Translations under genes and position numbers: made by a program
Origin: Runella sp.
Lineage (GTDB): Bacteria > Bacteroidota > Bacteroidia > Cytophagales > Spirosomataceae
Assembly: GCA_023254175.1 (NCBI GenBank)
Contig: JALQYJ010000107.1
Span: forward strand, 62,001 to 126,000
Length of the DNA: 64,000 nucleotides
Direction: 5' to 3'
The notes under the pieces: generated by a model
What the model was told of the DNA's origin: nothing
The model's database searches: none
What the model saw: the letters and a program-made list of their open reading frames with translations, nothing else
Shown here: positions 34,337 through 42,901 of the stretch, piece after piece
How the letters are laid out: each line of letters starts with the position of its first letter
How positions within the stretch are numbered: position 1 is the stretch's first letter

Positions 34337-34977
34337 TTTTTTTCTTGCTGATATACACGGTATGAATATACCACAATCCAGATTGTTGAGCCAAAAATTA
34401 ACCCTAGCGTCCAAAAAAGTTTCCACAATTCGGGTAGCCAGATGACCACAAATGCTCCTATTAACCCCATTCCAAAGTATAATTTGGCGGCCAATTGGTG
34501 GGTTTTACGCCACACGGTTTCGCTTTCGAGTGTCCACGGAGTACGGAAGCCTACAAAATAATTGGACTTAATGTTGTTGAAGTAATTCCCAATCCCTGCA
34601 AACAATAAAAATACTCCGACTAGCAAAATCGTCGTAAAGCTCTCGCCTGCTATTTCTGAGAGGGAGGCGCGAATAACCAAGCAATGCACCAACGCCAGAA
34701 AGGTCACAATCAGCAGAATTAACTTGGGATAATGTTCTGATAAACTAGTTTTGTTGAGACGAGGGTCAAGCTGAGGAACGTACCGCAACAAAAAATATAC
34801 ACCAACAGAAACTGCGCTTAATATTGTAAGCGTCCATTTGGGGCCGTAAGCATCGGGTTTACCACTTGGGCCAAAGTGCGTTGGGACGATGTCGGGAAGT
34901 TGATTCCACACCAAAAATAGATAAACTAGGGGAAGCACAATAGCGACCCAGGCGAGGTATTCAAAGGTATTTTTCAT
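34333..34977 (-). CDS. SdpI/DUF1648-like membrane protein
   Basis: A 214-residue membrane protein with about six predicted helices. The first half is DUF1648-like (VPTHFGPSGKPDAYGPKWTL). The second half carries the SdpI signature IKSNYFVGFRTPWTLESETV and WRKTHQLAAKLYFGMG. In Bacillus, SdpI gives immunity to the SdpC toxin, but most homologues are not next to a toxin, and none is seen here. Its stop overlaps the hydrolase start, so the two are translationally coupled. Function in this organism is unknown. Confidence 0.8.
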   Translation of the reverse strand: MKNTFEYLAWVAIVLPLVYLFLVWNQLPDIVPTHFGPSGKPDAYGPKWTLTILSAVSVGVYFLLRYVPQLDPRLNKTSLSEHYPKLILLIVTFLALVHCLVIRASLSEIAGESFTTILLVGVFLLFAGIGNYFNNIKSNYFVGFRTPWTLESETVWRKTHQLAAKLYFGMGLIGAFVVIWLPELWKLFWTLGLIFGSTIWIVVYSYRVYQQEKK

Positions 34978-35109
34978 TGGTTTTTAAGGGTGAAAACCCA
35001 AGATAATAATTTGTCTAAAGCGGTAATTAACGATTTTTAACATATAAATAGCACTATTCTTTTTTGAACGATGTTATTGGGGCGAGTAAAAAGAATCTTT
35101 GTGATTACG

Positions 35110-36330
35110 ATGAAACCACTACGCTACTCTTTATTTTTAACACTGTGGATTTGTATTGAGGCATTTTCTCAAAAAATTACTACGCTAAGCCCCTACATTG
35201 AAGAACAGTCGCAACCTGATGTGGCGCTTACCAAAGTAGAGCTGACCGATGACTACACGATTTTGCATTTTCGATTTGAATTTGGACAACGCCCCAGCCT
35301 TCGTGATTTTTTTGGCGAACGTCAAGGAAATTTAGATAGAAATACGATTGAGGTGGATCCTAAGTGCCGTTTGTACGAACCTAAAAATACAGCGAAAAGA
35401 TTCAGGTTTATAAAGGCAGTGGGCATTCCTGTTGCCCCAGAGACTCGTACTGTTTACCCAGGCGATGTGGTAAAATTTTCGGTATATTTTGAGCGCCTCG
35501 ACCCAGGCATCGAAGTGTTTGATATGTTTGAAGGGAAAGATTATGGCAGAAAGCAGTTTTGGAATTATTTCGGGGTACACATTCGTAATCCGAGGAGAGT
35601 ACCTCCCAAACCCAATCCTGAACCCAAAAAAGAAGAACCGCCTGTGGTAGCTACCACGCCTACCCCTGTGCCACCGATAGAAAGTAAACCAGAACTTCCT
35701 GTGGCTAAAATAGTGACATTGCGAGGAATGGTAATAGATGCTAAAACGAAAAAGCCAATTGCGGCAAAAATAAGCTACGTAGTTCCGAGCGAGGATAATG
35801 GGCTGGATTCGATGCAGTTATCGGCATCGTCGGGGAAATTTAAAATTAGCTTGGATGCGGGAAACAAGTATGCCTATGTGGCCGTATCTAAAGGGTATTT
35901 TCCTGCGAGTGGTGCATTTGATTTGACCAAAGCCAAAGCGGGAGAGGAAGTAACCAACGAAATTGTACTAAATCCTGTCGCAGTAGGCGAAAGCATTACG
36001 CTCAACAATATTTATTTTGATACGGGTAAGTACGATTTATTACCTGCTTCGTCGGCTGAACTTGACCGTCTTGTTCAACTTATGCGTGAAAATACAAACA
36101 TGGAAATACGAGTTGAAGGTCATACTGATAATTTGGGTGATTTTGATAAAAACGTAGAGTTGTCGCAAAGCAGGGCCAATGCAGTCAAAAAATACTTAAT
36201 TTCCAAGGGAGTAGCTTCTGAAAGGATTGAGTCAAAGGGATTAGGTTCTACTCGCCCCGTTTCTAAAGGCACATCCGACGCAGAGCGTCGCCGCAACCGA
36301 CGGGTTGAATTTACAGTAAAGAAACTCTGA
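35110..36330 (+). CDS. OmpA-family lipid-free outer-membrane protein
   Basis: A 406-residue exported protein from the ATG at 35110 (an earlier frame from 35071 adds 13 residues before the signal peptide). The signal ends near residue 21 (EAFSQ). Residues about 25-165 are an unrecognised domain. A proline-rich linker (VPPKPNPEPKKEEPP) follows, then a carboxypeptidase-regulatory-like segment (LRGMVIDAKTKKPIAAKISY). The last 110 residues are an OmpA peptidoglycan-binding domain: NNIYFDTGKYDLLPASSAEL, VEGHTDNLGDF and RRRNRRVEFTVKKL. Such proteins bridge the outer membrane and the wall. It appears monocistronic. Confidence 0.82.
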   Translation: MKPLRYSLFLTLWICIEAFSQKITTLSPYIEEQSQPDVALTKVELTDDYTILHFRFEFGQRPSLRDFFGERQGNLDRNTIEVDPKCRLYEPKNTAKRFRFIKAVGIPVAPETRTVYPGDVVKFSVYFERLDPGIEVFDMFEGKDYGRKQFWNYFGVHIRNPRRVPPKPNPEPKKEEPPVVATTPTPVPPIESKPELPVAKIVTLRGMVIDAKTKKPIAAKISYVVPSEDNGLDSMQLSASSGKFKISLDAGNKYAYVAVSKGYFPASGAFDLTKAKAGEEVTNEIVLNPVAVGESITLNNIYFDTGKYDLLPASSAELDRLVQLMRENTNMEIRVEGHTDNLGDFDKNVELSQSRANAVKKYLISKGVASERIESKGLGSTRPVSKGTSDAERRRNRRVEFTVKKL

Positions 36331-36470
36331 CGTGGTATGGGCATCTTCGTCACTCCATAAAAATAAGCCAAAAAGTAGTTGTTGATACAGTTTAATACGG
36401 TTCGGAAGGGGTGTTCAGAGATACAATGGGCAGGATGCACGTGCCACATTGGAATAAATTCATATAATAT

Positions 36471-36509
36471 TTTTGGAAACTTTAAATAACTTTTCTAAGT
36501 TTTCCAAAA
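36471..36509 (+). promoter_or_regulatory. Inverted repeat before the CBS gene
   Basis: TTTTGGAAACTT (36471-36482) faces AAGTTTTCCAAAA (36497-36509) across 14 bases; arms are complementary apart from one bulged base. The half-site TTGGAAACTT is the same as in the repeat in front of the TetR gene at 43136. The 3' arm ends 13 bases before the CBS ATG. A regulator site is likely; a terminator is less likely because no gene ends just before it. Confidence 0.45.
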
Positions 36510-36522
36510 AATAGACATCAAC

Positions 36523-37191
36523 ATGCTCGCGGAAGAACTAATTAACCCTACGACACCCGTGTTACGACCGTACGATTCGGTGGGGCAGGCTGTTGACTTA
36601 ATGGATGAATACGGGCTACGTCAGTTGGCCTTGGTAGAAGATGAAGTATATAAAGGTCTTTTAAGTGAAGATACGCTTTTGAGTTTACCTGACGATGAAA
36701 AACAACTTTCTGAGTTGAATTTACCACCTAATCCCGTTCATGCAACTTCATTTCAACATATTTTTGAAGTAATGGGAATTGCAAATCATTATCAATTGGA
36801 TACCATACCCGTACTCGATGAAGACAATATGTATGCAGGGACAATTTTGGTAAGCGATATGGTTTCTAAGTTTGCCAATTTGTTAGGGGCTCAAGAGAAA
36901 GGGGCAATTATTGTTTTGAAAATGGCAAATCGAGACTATTCGTTGACAGAAATCAGTCGCTTGGTAGAATCAAACAGTACAAAAATTATCAGTAGCTTTT
37001 TTTCAGGAGCAGAATACGGTGCGCTTGATGAAGCTACACTTACCCTAAAACTGAATCGGATGGAGGTATCTGGAGTAGTAGCTACGTTAGAACGCTTCGG
37101 ATATACGGTGGAGAGCATCTATGGGAATTCTCCAGTGGAAAACCCTAATCGTCATCATCTTGATTTATTGTTACGTTATTTAGAAACCTAA
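36523..37191 (+). CDS. CBS-domain protein
   Basis: A 222-residue cytoplasmic protein. Residues about 1-120 are a pair of CBS domains (LRPYDSVGQAVDLMDEYGLR, then HIFEVMGIANHYQLDTIPVL and GTILVSDMV), which usually bind adenosyl nucleotides as sensors. The C-terminal 90 residues have an ACT-like pattern (ALDEATLTLKLNRMEVSGVV then ATLERFGYTVESIYG). It sits directly before nadK, an order found in other Bacteroidota, which suggests a link to nucleotide or NAD status, but no direct function is known to me. Confidence 0.8.
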   Translation: MLAEELINPTTPVLRPYDSVGQAVDLMDEYGLRQLALVEDEVYKGLLSEDTLLSLPDDEKQLSELNLPPNPVHATSFQHIFEVMGIANHYQLDTIPVLDEDNMYAGTILVSDMVSKFANLLGAQEKGAIIVLKMANRDYSLTEISRLVESNSTKIISSFFSGAEYGALDEATLTLKLNRMEVSGVVATLERFGYTVESIYGNSPVENPNRHHLDLLLRYLET

Positions 37192-37204
37192 TCACAGAAA
37201 GTTC

Positions 37205-37212
37205 TACCTTTG
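37205..37212 (+). promoter_or_regulatory. -7 box for nadK
   Basis: TACCTTTG matches TAnnTTTG, 29 bases before the nadK ATG. It implies nadK has its own promoter although the CBS stop is only 50 bases upstream. Confidence 0.42.
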
Positions 37213-37241
37213 CGGCCTTACACATTTGAGAAGCGATACCA

Positions 37242-38117
37242 ATGAAAATCGCCATCCACGGACGCAGCTTTACTACTGAAACCCAGCCTCACGTTCAGGC
37301 ATTATTTGACACACTTCAAAAACGGGAAGTTGATTTTTCAATTTCAGATTTATTTTATGCTCATCTACGTCAATCAGGGATAGAGCCATACACCCCCAAA
37401 ACGTACCCCCACCCACACGGGGCGCCAGATGCTGATTTTATTTTTAGTATAGGTGGCGATGGCACGTTGCTTGAATCTGTCATGCAATCTCGGTCGCGTC
37501 AAATACCCATTTTGGGCATTAATACAGGGCGCCTAGGTTTTTTAGCAACTGTATCACCCGAGTGTATTCCTGTTCAGTTAGAAGCGCTCTTTGACGGAAA
37601 TTATCAAATCGAAGAACGGGCTTTAGTCAGTTTAAATTCGGCCAATGATTTATTTGAAGACTATAATTTTGCTCTGAACGACTTTACTATCACGAAGACC
37701 GATACTTCGTCGATGATTACCATTCATGTCTACTTAGACGGGGAGTTTTTGAATTCGTACTGGGCCGATGGCGTGATAGTTTCTACTCCAACAGGTTCAA
37801 CGGGCTATTCGCTAAGTTGTGGTGGTCCAGTGGTGTTACCTACTAACGATGTGTTTGTGATAACCCCTATTAGTCCGCACAATTTAAACGTTCGCCCTAT
37901 GATTATTCCTGATGGGAGTCAATTGAGTTTTTGGGTGGAAAGCCGTAGTAACAACTTCCTTGTTTCACTCGATTCGCGGTTTCGCATTGTTGATTCTACG
38001 ATAGGGTTGACAGTTAAAAAAGCCGTTTTTAAAGCGCGACTTGTTAAGTTTAAACAAGATAATTTTGTGCAAACCTTGCGTACAAAGCTTCATTGGGGGC
38101 TAGACGCCCGTAATTAA
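37242..38117 (+). CDS. nadK: NAD kinase
   Basis: A 291-residue cytoplasmic enzyme making NADP from NAD and ATP or polyphosphate. The two diagnostic motifs are the GGDGT loop in IFSIGGDGTLLESV (near residue 68) with the catalytic Asp, and the NE/D segment near NDFTITKTD (the usual NEV is NDF here), plus GSTGYSLSCGGPVVLP and GINTGRLGFLA. Length is standard. It lies between CBS and the DUF6089 gene, a conserved Bacteroidota neighbourhood; the usual later members uppS and bamA are not found here. Confidence 0.93.
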   Translation: MKIAIHGRSFTTETQPHVQALFDTLQKREVDFSISDLFYAHLRQSGIEPYTPKTYPHPHGAPDADFIFSIGGDGTLLESVMQSRSRQIPILGINTGRLGFLATVSPECIPVQLEALFDGNYQIEERALVSLNSANDLFEDYNFALNDFTITKTDTSSMITIHVYLDGEFLNSYWADGVIVSTPTGSTGYSLSCGGPVVLPTNDVFVITPISPHNLNVRPMIIPDGSQLSFWVESRSNNFLVSLDSRFRIVDSTIGLTVKKAVFKARLVKFKQDNFVQTLRTKLHWGLDARN

Positions 38118-38203
38118 TCTTAGGCGTGATTTTTGCCAGGATATTCAATAAAAAGATTCATTTTTGCGTTGAACACAAAGTCACGCATCAATAAGTAAAG
38201 CGA

Positions 38204-39202
38204 ATGAATTATAAAATAATTGTCGGAACCGTGTTGTTTACGCTGTTTGTGACGCTCCAATCCGAAGCACAACGCCGCCGCCGAACTTCTTTTGAACAGT
38301 ATACTACTGTAAGTTTTGGAGCGGGTACTTCTAGCTATGTAGGTGACCTAGCACCTTATCGAAGTCCCGTGAATACGCTTTTTAAAACGATGCGTTGGAA
38401 TGTAAATGCAACCTATACCAAGCATTTTACACCTCAATTGGCGGCTCGTTTGGGGTTTACATGGGCACAGATTTTCAGCGATGATGAATACTATAATCGA
38501 GGTGGTACGCCCTTTTCGGGGGCGTATGTTCGAAATATACACTTCCGAAATAATCTTAAAGAGTTTAGTGCTACTGGGATTTTCAAATTCTGGGGAGATG
38601 GACGTGGTTCAAATCGCCGAGCAAAGTTCACTCCTTACATTTTTGCAGGGGTTGCTTTGGTTGCTCATAATCCAAAAGCAATGGTTCCAGATTCGACGTC
38701 GTATGACAGGTATCCAAAAAACAAGCGATGGATTGCACTTCAGCCACTAGGAACTGAAGGCCAAGGGCAACCTGGTTATGCGAAGCCTTACTCTTTGGTT
38801 ACTTTTGCGATTCCATTTGGAATGGGCTTTACGTGGAAAATCAATAATCAGTGGAATATTGGAATAGAAGGAGGCTTCCGTTTTACAGGTTCAGATTTCT
38901 TGGATGATGCAAGTGGTGTCTACCCAGAGCCTGATATTCTCAAAAATGATATGGCACGGGCAATGTCAAATCGTACACTAGAGCAGATTTCCGCACGTAC
39001 AGGAAATGACCGTACAACAACTGTAGCTCGAATACTGAACCCTGATAACCCTCCTATTGATCCCTTTGCTGGAGGGCCTTTGGGTGGTTGGCAGCAAGGG
39101 GACTCTAGAGGAAACCCTGTTCGCAAAGATGCGTACATTTTATCTAGTATCACAGTAACCTATGTGCTACCAACTAAAATTAAATGCCCGTCGATCCGTT
39201 AG
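38204..39202 (+). CDS. DUF6089-type outer-membrane beta-barrel
   Basis: A 332-residue protein. A signal peptide ends near residue 22 (SEAQ) and is followed by an Arg run. The start of the barrel, YTTVSFGAGTSSYVGDLAPY, and the repeated aromatic strands match DUF6089, whose genes lie next to nadK in many Bacteroidota. The last strands are SSITVTYVLPTK. A Pro/Gly-rich loop near residue 285 (NPPIDPFAGGPLGGWQQG) is not typical of a small porin and may be extracellular. Function unknown; the context suggests envelope maintenance. Confidence 0.78.
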   Translation: MNYKIIVGTVLFTLFVTLQSEAQRRRRTSFEQYTTVSFGAGTSSYVGDLAPYRSPVNTLFKTMRWNVNATYTKHFTPQLAARLGFTWAQIFSDDEYYNRGGTPFSGAYVRNIHFRNNLKEFSATGIFKFWGDGRGSNRRAKFTPYIFAGVALVAHNPKAMVPDSTSYDRYPKNKRWIALQPLGTEGQGQPGYAKPYSLVTFAIPFGMGFTWKINNQWNIGIEGGFRFTGSDFLDDASGVYPEPDILKNDMARAMSNRTLEQISARTGNDRTTTVARILNPDNPPIDPFAGGPLGGWQQGDSRGNPVRKDAYILSSITVTYVLPTKIKCPSIR

Positions 39203-39256
39203 GTGTTTATGTGTCGCTAAAAATTAACAAGGGCAAATAAAAAGAATTAATCATAC

Positions 39257-39946
39257 GTGAATAGCAAACTGCAAACTTATGTTATTGGCTTCCTTTTGGG
39301 AGCCTTTTCTTTACAGGTAGAAGCTCAGCGGTGGAATATTGGCGCTGGACTTGGAGGGTTCAATTATAAAGGAGATTATGCCCCTTTTTTTAATCCTAAA
39401 AACTATATGCCAGGAGGCCATACTTTTGTCCGTTACAATGTATCGCCGGCGATTTCCTTGCGATTAGGAGGAAACTTGGGTGTTATTGGAGCTAAGGATA
39501 GTCGTTCTTCTGATCCCTTCAATCAAGCGCGCAATGGGTCGTTTCGCTCAAGGGTAATAGAAGGAGATTTATTGATGGAATATAATTTTTTGAATTACTC
39601 ACAACGACGAAAAGATGTGAACTGGACGCCCTATTTGGTAGGCGGATTAGGCTTTTACAAATTTAAATCTCGTACCCAAACCGCTACATACAAAAGTACC
39701 CAGATGAACATTCCTTTTGGGGCAGGAGTGAAGTGGGAGTTTAAGCGCCCGTGGAGTTTAGAGTTTGAGTTTGGGACTAGAGCATTATTTACGGATTACT
39801 TAGATGATTTGGGAGATAATATACCTTTGGCTCAAAAAACGCAGTTAGGAAACCCATCTACTCGCGACAAATACTACTATACGTCGATTACCCTGAGTTA
39901 TACGTTTTACAGTATTATTTGTCCGTCAGGATTTTCAACGGACTAA
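39257..39946 (+). CDS. Outer-membrane beta-barrel, DUF6089-like
   Basis: A 229-residue protein starting with GTG at 39257 (no ATG precedes the signal peptide). The signal ends near residue 23 (VEAQ). RWNIGAGLGGFNYKGDYAPF is close in pattern to the start of the previous protein, and the ending YYYTSITLSYTFYSIICPSG resembles its SSITVTYVLPTKIKCPS end. It therefore looks like a shorter paralogue made by tandem duplication. 54 bases separate the two. No enzymatic motif. Function unknown. Confidence 0.72.
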   Translation: MNSKLQTYVIGFLLGAFSLQVEAQRWNIGAGLGGFNYKGDYAPFFNPKNYMPGGHTFVRYNVSPAISLRLGGNLGVIGAKDSRSSDPFNQARNGSFRSRVIEGDLLMEYNFLNYSQRRKDVNWTPYLVGGLGFYKFKSRTQTATYKSTQMNIPFGAGVKWEFKRPWSLEFEFGTRALFTDYLDDLGDNIPLAQKTQLGNPSTRDKYYYTSITLSYTFYSIICPSGFSTD

Positions 39947-39972
39947 TCAACGCAAAGAGGAGAGAAAAGAGT

Positions 39973-39980
39973 TACTTTTG
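39973..39980 (+). promoter_or_regulatory. -7 box for the epimerase gene
   Basis: TACTTTTG matches TAnnTTTG 23 bases before the dipeptide epimerase ATG, suggesting a separate promoter after the beta-barrel genes. Confidence 0.4.
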
Positions 39981-40003
39981 CCTTCTCTTTTGTTCTTAGA
40001 CGT

Positions 40004-41014
40004 ATGCAACTACACTTTCATCAATTCGACTTGCGGCTTCGCCACACGTTCACTATTGCACACGATTCGCGTGATGTGCAACCAACACTCATCGTAGAAC
40101 TCCGCGACGGGGATTTTCGGGGCTTTGGAGAAGCTACTTCTAATAAATACTACGGTATCACCATTGATAGAATGATAGGCCGTCTTGAACAAATAAGAGG
40201 TTTGATTGAAAACGATACCTTAGCATCTCCCGAGGAGCTCTGGCAACTGACCCATCAATACCTGCACGATATACCGTTTGCTCAATGTGCTTTGGATGAA
40301 GCTGCCAACGACCTTTGGGCAAAAAAACAGGGTAAAAAACTCTACGAAGCGTGGGGGCTGTCGGCTGATACAATACCGATTACCGATTATACTATCGGGA
40401 TTGATAGCATTGACAAAATGGTGGCTAAAATGAGTGAGTTTCCGTGGCCATTGTACAAAATTAAATTAGGTACAGCTGAGGATTTAGAGATCGTCCGAAC
40501 TCTACGGAGCTATACCAATGCGGTATTTCGAGTAGATGCGAACTGCGCTTGGACGGCGACGCAAGCCATTGAGTATAGCTATGCATTACAAAAGTTAGGG
40601 GTTGAATTTATCGAACAACCCCTGCGTGCCGACGATTGGGTGGGGATGAGAGAAGTCTATGCCGAAAGTGCGCTGCCTTGCATTGCTGATGAAAGTTGCA
40701 TTGTAGAGGCAGATGTGGCTAGATGTGTAGGTTACTTTCACGGAGTCAACGTAAAATTGACCAAATGCGGCGGCCTTACTCCCGCACGGCGTATGTTGGC
40801 GAAAGCCAAAGACCTTGGCATGAAAACGATGGTAGGATGTATGAACGAAAGTAGCGTAGGCATTTCGGCGATTGCGCACTTGTTGCCGATGCTCGACTAC
40901 GTGGATATGGACGGCACGTTGCTCATTGCTAATGACCCCGCAACGGGCGTACAATTTGATTTTGGGAAAATTATTTTTGCGACCGAAAACGGCACAGGTG
41001 CGCAACTGCATTAA
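40004..41014 (+). CDS. Dipeptide epimerase (enolase superfamily)
   Basis: A 336-residue enzyme of the muconate-lactonising/enolase superfamily, closest in pattern to L-Ala-D/L-Glu epimerases that recycle cell-wall peptides. The N-terminal capping domain is residues 1-120. In the barrel: KxK in LYKIKLGTAED (catalytic Lys), Asp in FRVDANCAW, Glu in FIEQPL, Asp in CIADESC, and the second Lys in VNVKLTKCGGL, all metal ligands or acid/base residues in the right order. DMDGTLLIANDPATG is the specificity loop seen in dipeptide epimerases. It is followed after 26 bases by an AONS-like gene. Confidence 0.88.
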   Translation: MQLHFHQFDLRLRHTFTIAHDSRDVQPTLIVELRDGDFRGFGEATSNKYYGITIDRMIGRLEQIRGLIENDTLASPEELWQLTHQYLHDIPFAQCALDEAANDLWAKKQGKKLYEAWGLSADTIPITDYTIGIDSIDKMVAKMSEFPWPLYKIKLGTAEDLEIVRTLRSYTNAVFRVDANCAWTATQAIEYSYALQKLGVEFIEQPLRADDWVGMREVYAESALPCIADESCIVEADVARCVGYFHGVNVKLTKCGGLTPARRMLAKAKDLGMKTMVGCMNESSVGISAIAHLLPMLDYVDMDGTLLIANDPATGVQFDFGKIIFATENGTGAQLH

Positions 41015-41040
41015 CATTACAATCACAACGTTGACTTGTT

Positions 41041-42123
41041 TTGAATTCGGCTAGTTACCATCAAATTACCCACCTGCCTAATCGGACGATTGAGCTAGAT
41101 GGAAAAACGTACTTGTATTTTAGCGGTACGGCATACCTAGGGCTGCCGCATAATCCTGCTTTTCAAGCTTTAATTCAAGCAGGATTGCATGAATACGGGA
41201 GCGTGTATGGGAGTTCACGCAATGGCAATCTTCAATTGAGTATCTACGAACAGGCCGAAGCTAAATTGGCCGCTTGGACGGGCTCAGAGGCAGCACTGAC
41301 GCTGTCGTCGGGGATGCTGGCAGGGCAAGCCGCAATTCGACAGTTAATGTTAGATGGGTATGAGTTCGTGTATTCTCCTGATGTTCACCCTGCGGTGTGG
41401 CATTTGCCTAAGGTGTCGATTCCAGCAGTGAGTTTTGAAGAGTGGGTAGAAAAGGTAGTGAACCCCTCGTTTTTTCAGGAGGCATCTCAGGTATGCTTAG
41501 TCACTAATTCTGTGGATGCTTTACGCGGAAAATTATATGCGTTCGATTGGGTAACACGCCTTCCGAAAAACCAAGAATGGGTCTTGCTCATTGACGATTC
41601 GCACGGATTAGGAGTAGTTGGAGAACAGGGAAAAGGTATTTGGGAGCAAGTTCCGTCGTTACCTCATGTTCGGGTCATCGTTACGGCGTCTTTAGCCAAA
41701 GCGATGGGGTTGCCTGGCGGGGTTATTTTTTCAGATAAAATTACACTACAAAAAATTCGTTCGACAGCTTATTTTGGAGGTTGTTCGCCCATCGCTCCCA
41801 ACCATCTGTACGCATATTTACACGCTACCGACCTGTACGCCGATGCGTACGAACGTTTGGGTAAAAACGTTCGTAAATGTTCTGAGCAACTTGCTTCTTT
41901 GGGGCTTTTTAATGATTCTAACGCGTTATATCCCGTGTTTTACACTCCTCACGACGAGTTGTACCCGTTTTTGCTTCAGCGGGGTATTTTTGTGTATAGT
42001 TTCGCTTATCCAAAGCCAACTGACAAGGCCAATACCCGCGTTGTTTTGAGCGCTTGGCATACCGAAAAAGACATCGAAATCTTAGCGGAAGCTTGTCGCA
42101 CCTTTGTTGAAACTAGACACTAA
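41041..42123 (+). CDS. Alpha-oxoamine synthase-like PLP enzyme
   Basis: A 360-residue fold-type-I PLP enzyme related to 8-amino-7-oxononanoate synthase. The start is TTG at 41041; no ATG is available before the first conserved strand (YLYFSGTAYLGLPHNPAF). GSVYGSSRNGNLQLSIYEQAE is the usual AONS opening, LLIDDSHGLGVVGEQGKG holds the PLP-binding Asp and His, and VTASLAKAMGLPGG the Schiff-base Lys. The chain is shorter than typical AONS (about 385-400 residues). No other biotin gene is near, and the neighbour is a dipeptide epimerase, so a role outside biotin is likely. Substrate unknown. Confidence 0.8.
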   Translation: MNSASYHQITHLPNRTIELDGKTYLYFSGTAYLGLPHNPAFQALIQAGLHEYGSVYGSSRNGNLQLSIYEQAEAKLAAWTGSEAALTLSSGMLAGQAAIRQLMLDGYEFVYSPDVHPAVWHLPKVSIPAVSFEEWVEKVVNPSFFQEASQVCLVTNSVDALRGKLYAFDWVTRLPKNQEWVLLIDDSHGLGVVGEQGKGIWEQVPSLPHVRVIVTASLAKAMGLPGGVIFSDKITLQKIRSTAYFGGCSPIAPNHLYAYLHATDLYADAYERLGKNVRKCSEQLASLGLFNDSNALYPVFYTPHDELYPFLLQRGIFVYSFAYPKPTDKANTRVVLSAWHTEKDIEILAEACRTFVETRH

Positions 42124-42265
42124 TTTTTCTATTCTTTCGTTTTTCTCGAGGCGCCTCACGTTGTTTATATTGCAACGTGGATTATGTCAGGTATTATATT
42201 GGTGGGTTATTTATTGGCATAGCCGTTCGTAAGTACGCTACTAAATTTCATTTGACAGCATAATA

Positions 42266-42312
42266 AAAATAGTATGCAAGCCTACCAAGTTAAAGATTAA
42301 CTTCTATATTTG
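42266..42312 (+). promoter_or_regulatory. MarR promoter with operator shared with acyl-CoA dehydrogenase
   Basis: TATATTTG (42305-42312) is a -7 box. Nineteen bases upstream lies GTATGCAAGCCTAC (42272-42285), one base from the perfect palindrome at 19747. The 16 bases from 42266 are identical to those from 19741. The operator would cover the -33 region, fitting repression of the MarR gene by its own product. Confidence 0.58.
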
Positions 42313-42341
42313 CCTAAACTGATACCAACTCACAATAGGCA

Positions 42342-42812
42342 ATGCGCAAGGAAAAAACGGTCGACTTTCATATCAAATGGGCTTGGCACGCCATTTCGAG
42401 GATGTACAATACCTATGCCTCTCGTCGCTATGACATGACAATGGCTCTTGGGTATGTACTGTTAAATATTGACTTCGACCACGGGACGCCCGCTACCAAA
42501 ATTGGACCTTCGATCGGGATGGAACCACGGAGTTTGACGCGAACTCTTAAAACCTTGGAAGAAAGAGGCTGGATTCGCCGCGAGACCGACGAAGCAGATA
42601 AACGTTTTGTAAAAGTAATTTTGACCGACGAAGGAAAAAGAAAACGTGAGCAAGCCCGCGAAGGAGTTATCTCGTTTAACACGATGCTGCGTGACCAAAT
42701 ACCTTTGGACAAGCTAGTCGTTTTTTTTGAGGTAATCAAAGAAATCAATCGCTTAGTAGAAGAAGAAAATATTAAGCTTAAAGCAGAAAATATCTTAAAC
42801 GAAGAATTGTAA
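42342..42812 (+). CDS. MarR-family transcriptional regulator
   Basis: A 156-residue winged-helix regulator. Helix 1 dimerisation segment, then the DNA-binding core: TKIGPSIGMEPRSLTRTLKT (recognition helix) and the wing RRETDEADKRFVKVILTDEG with the conserved Asp-Arg, ending in a helical C-terminus. Length is typical. The operator candidate in its promoter matches one before the acyl-CoA dehydrogenase gene, which suggests that it controls acyl-CoA metabolism and itself; a ligand would be an acyl-CoA or related acid, by inference. A strong terminator follows, so it is not part of the efflux operon downstream. Confidence 0.87.
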   Translation: MRKEKTVDFHIKWAWHAISRMYNTYASRRYDMTMALGYVLLNIDFDHGTPATKIGPSIGMEPRSLTRTLKTLEERGWIRRETDEADKRFVKVILTDEGKRKREQAREGVISFNTMLRDQIPLDKLVVFFEVIKEINRLVEEENIKLKAENILNEEL

Positions 42813-42856
42813 GAGATAGATTTGTCCTGTATTTCTTCCCATTCGTCCTTGTTTTT

Positions 42857-42901
42857 ACCCACTTTACGTAGTTTTTATAGGCTAACGTAAAGTGGGTTTT
42901 T
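42857..42901 (+). terminator. Strong rho-independent terminator after the MarR gene
   Basis: ACCCACTTTACGT (42857-42869) pairs perfectly with ACGTAAAGTGGGT (42885-42897) around a 15-base loop, followed by TTTTT. Confidence 0.88.

Noticed and set aside
42157-42179. CACGTTG/CAACGTG hairpin after the AONS-like gene
   Set aside because: Only seven paired bases and no T run, so I do not call it a terminator.
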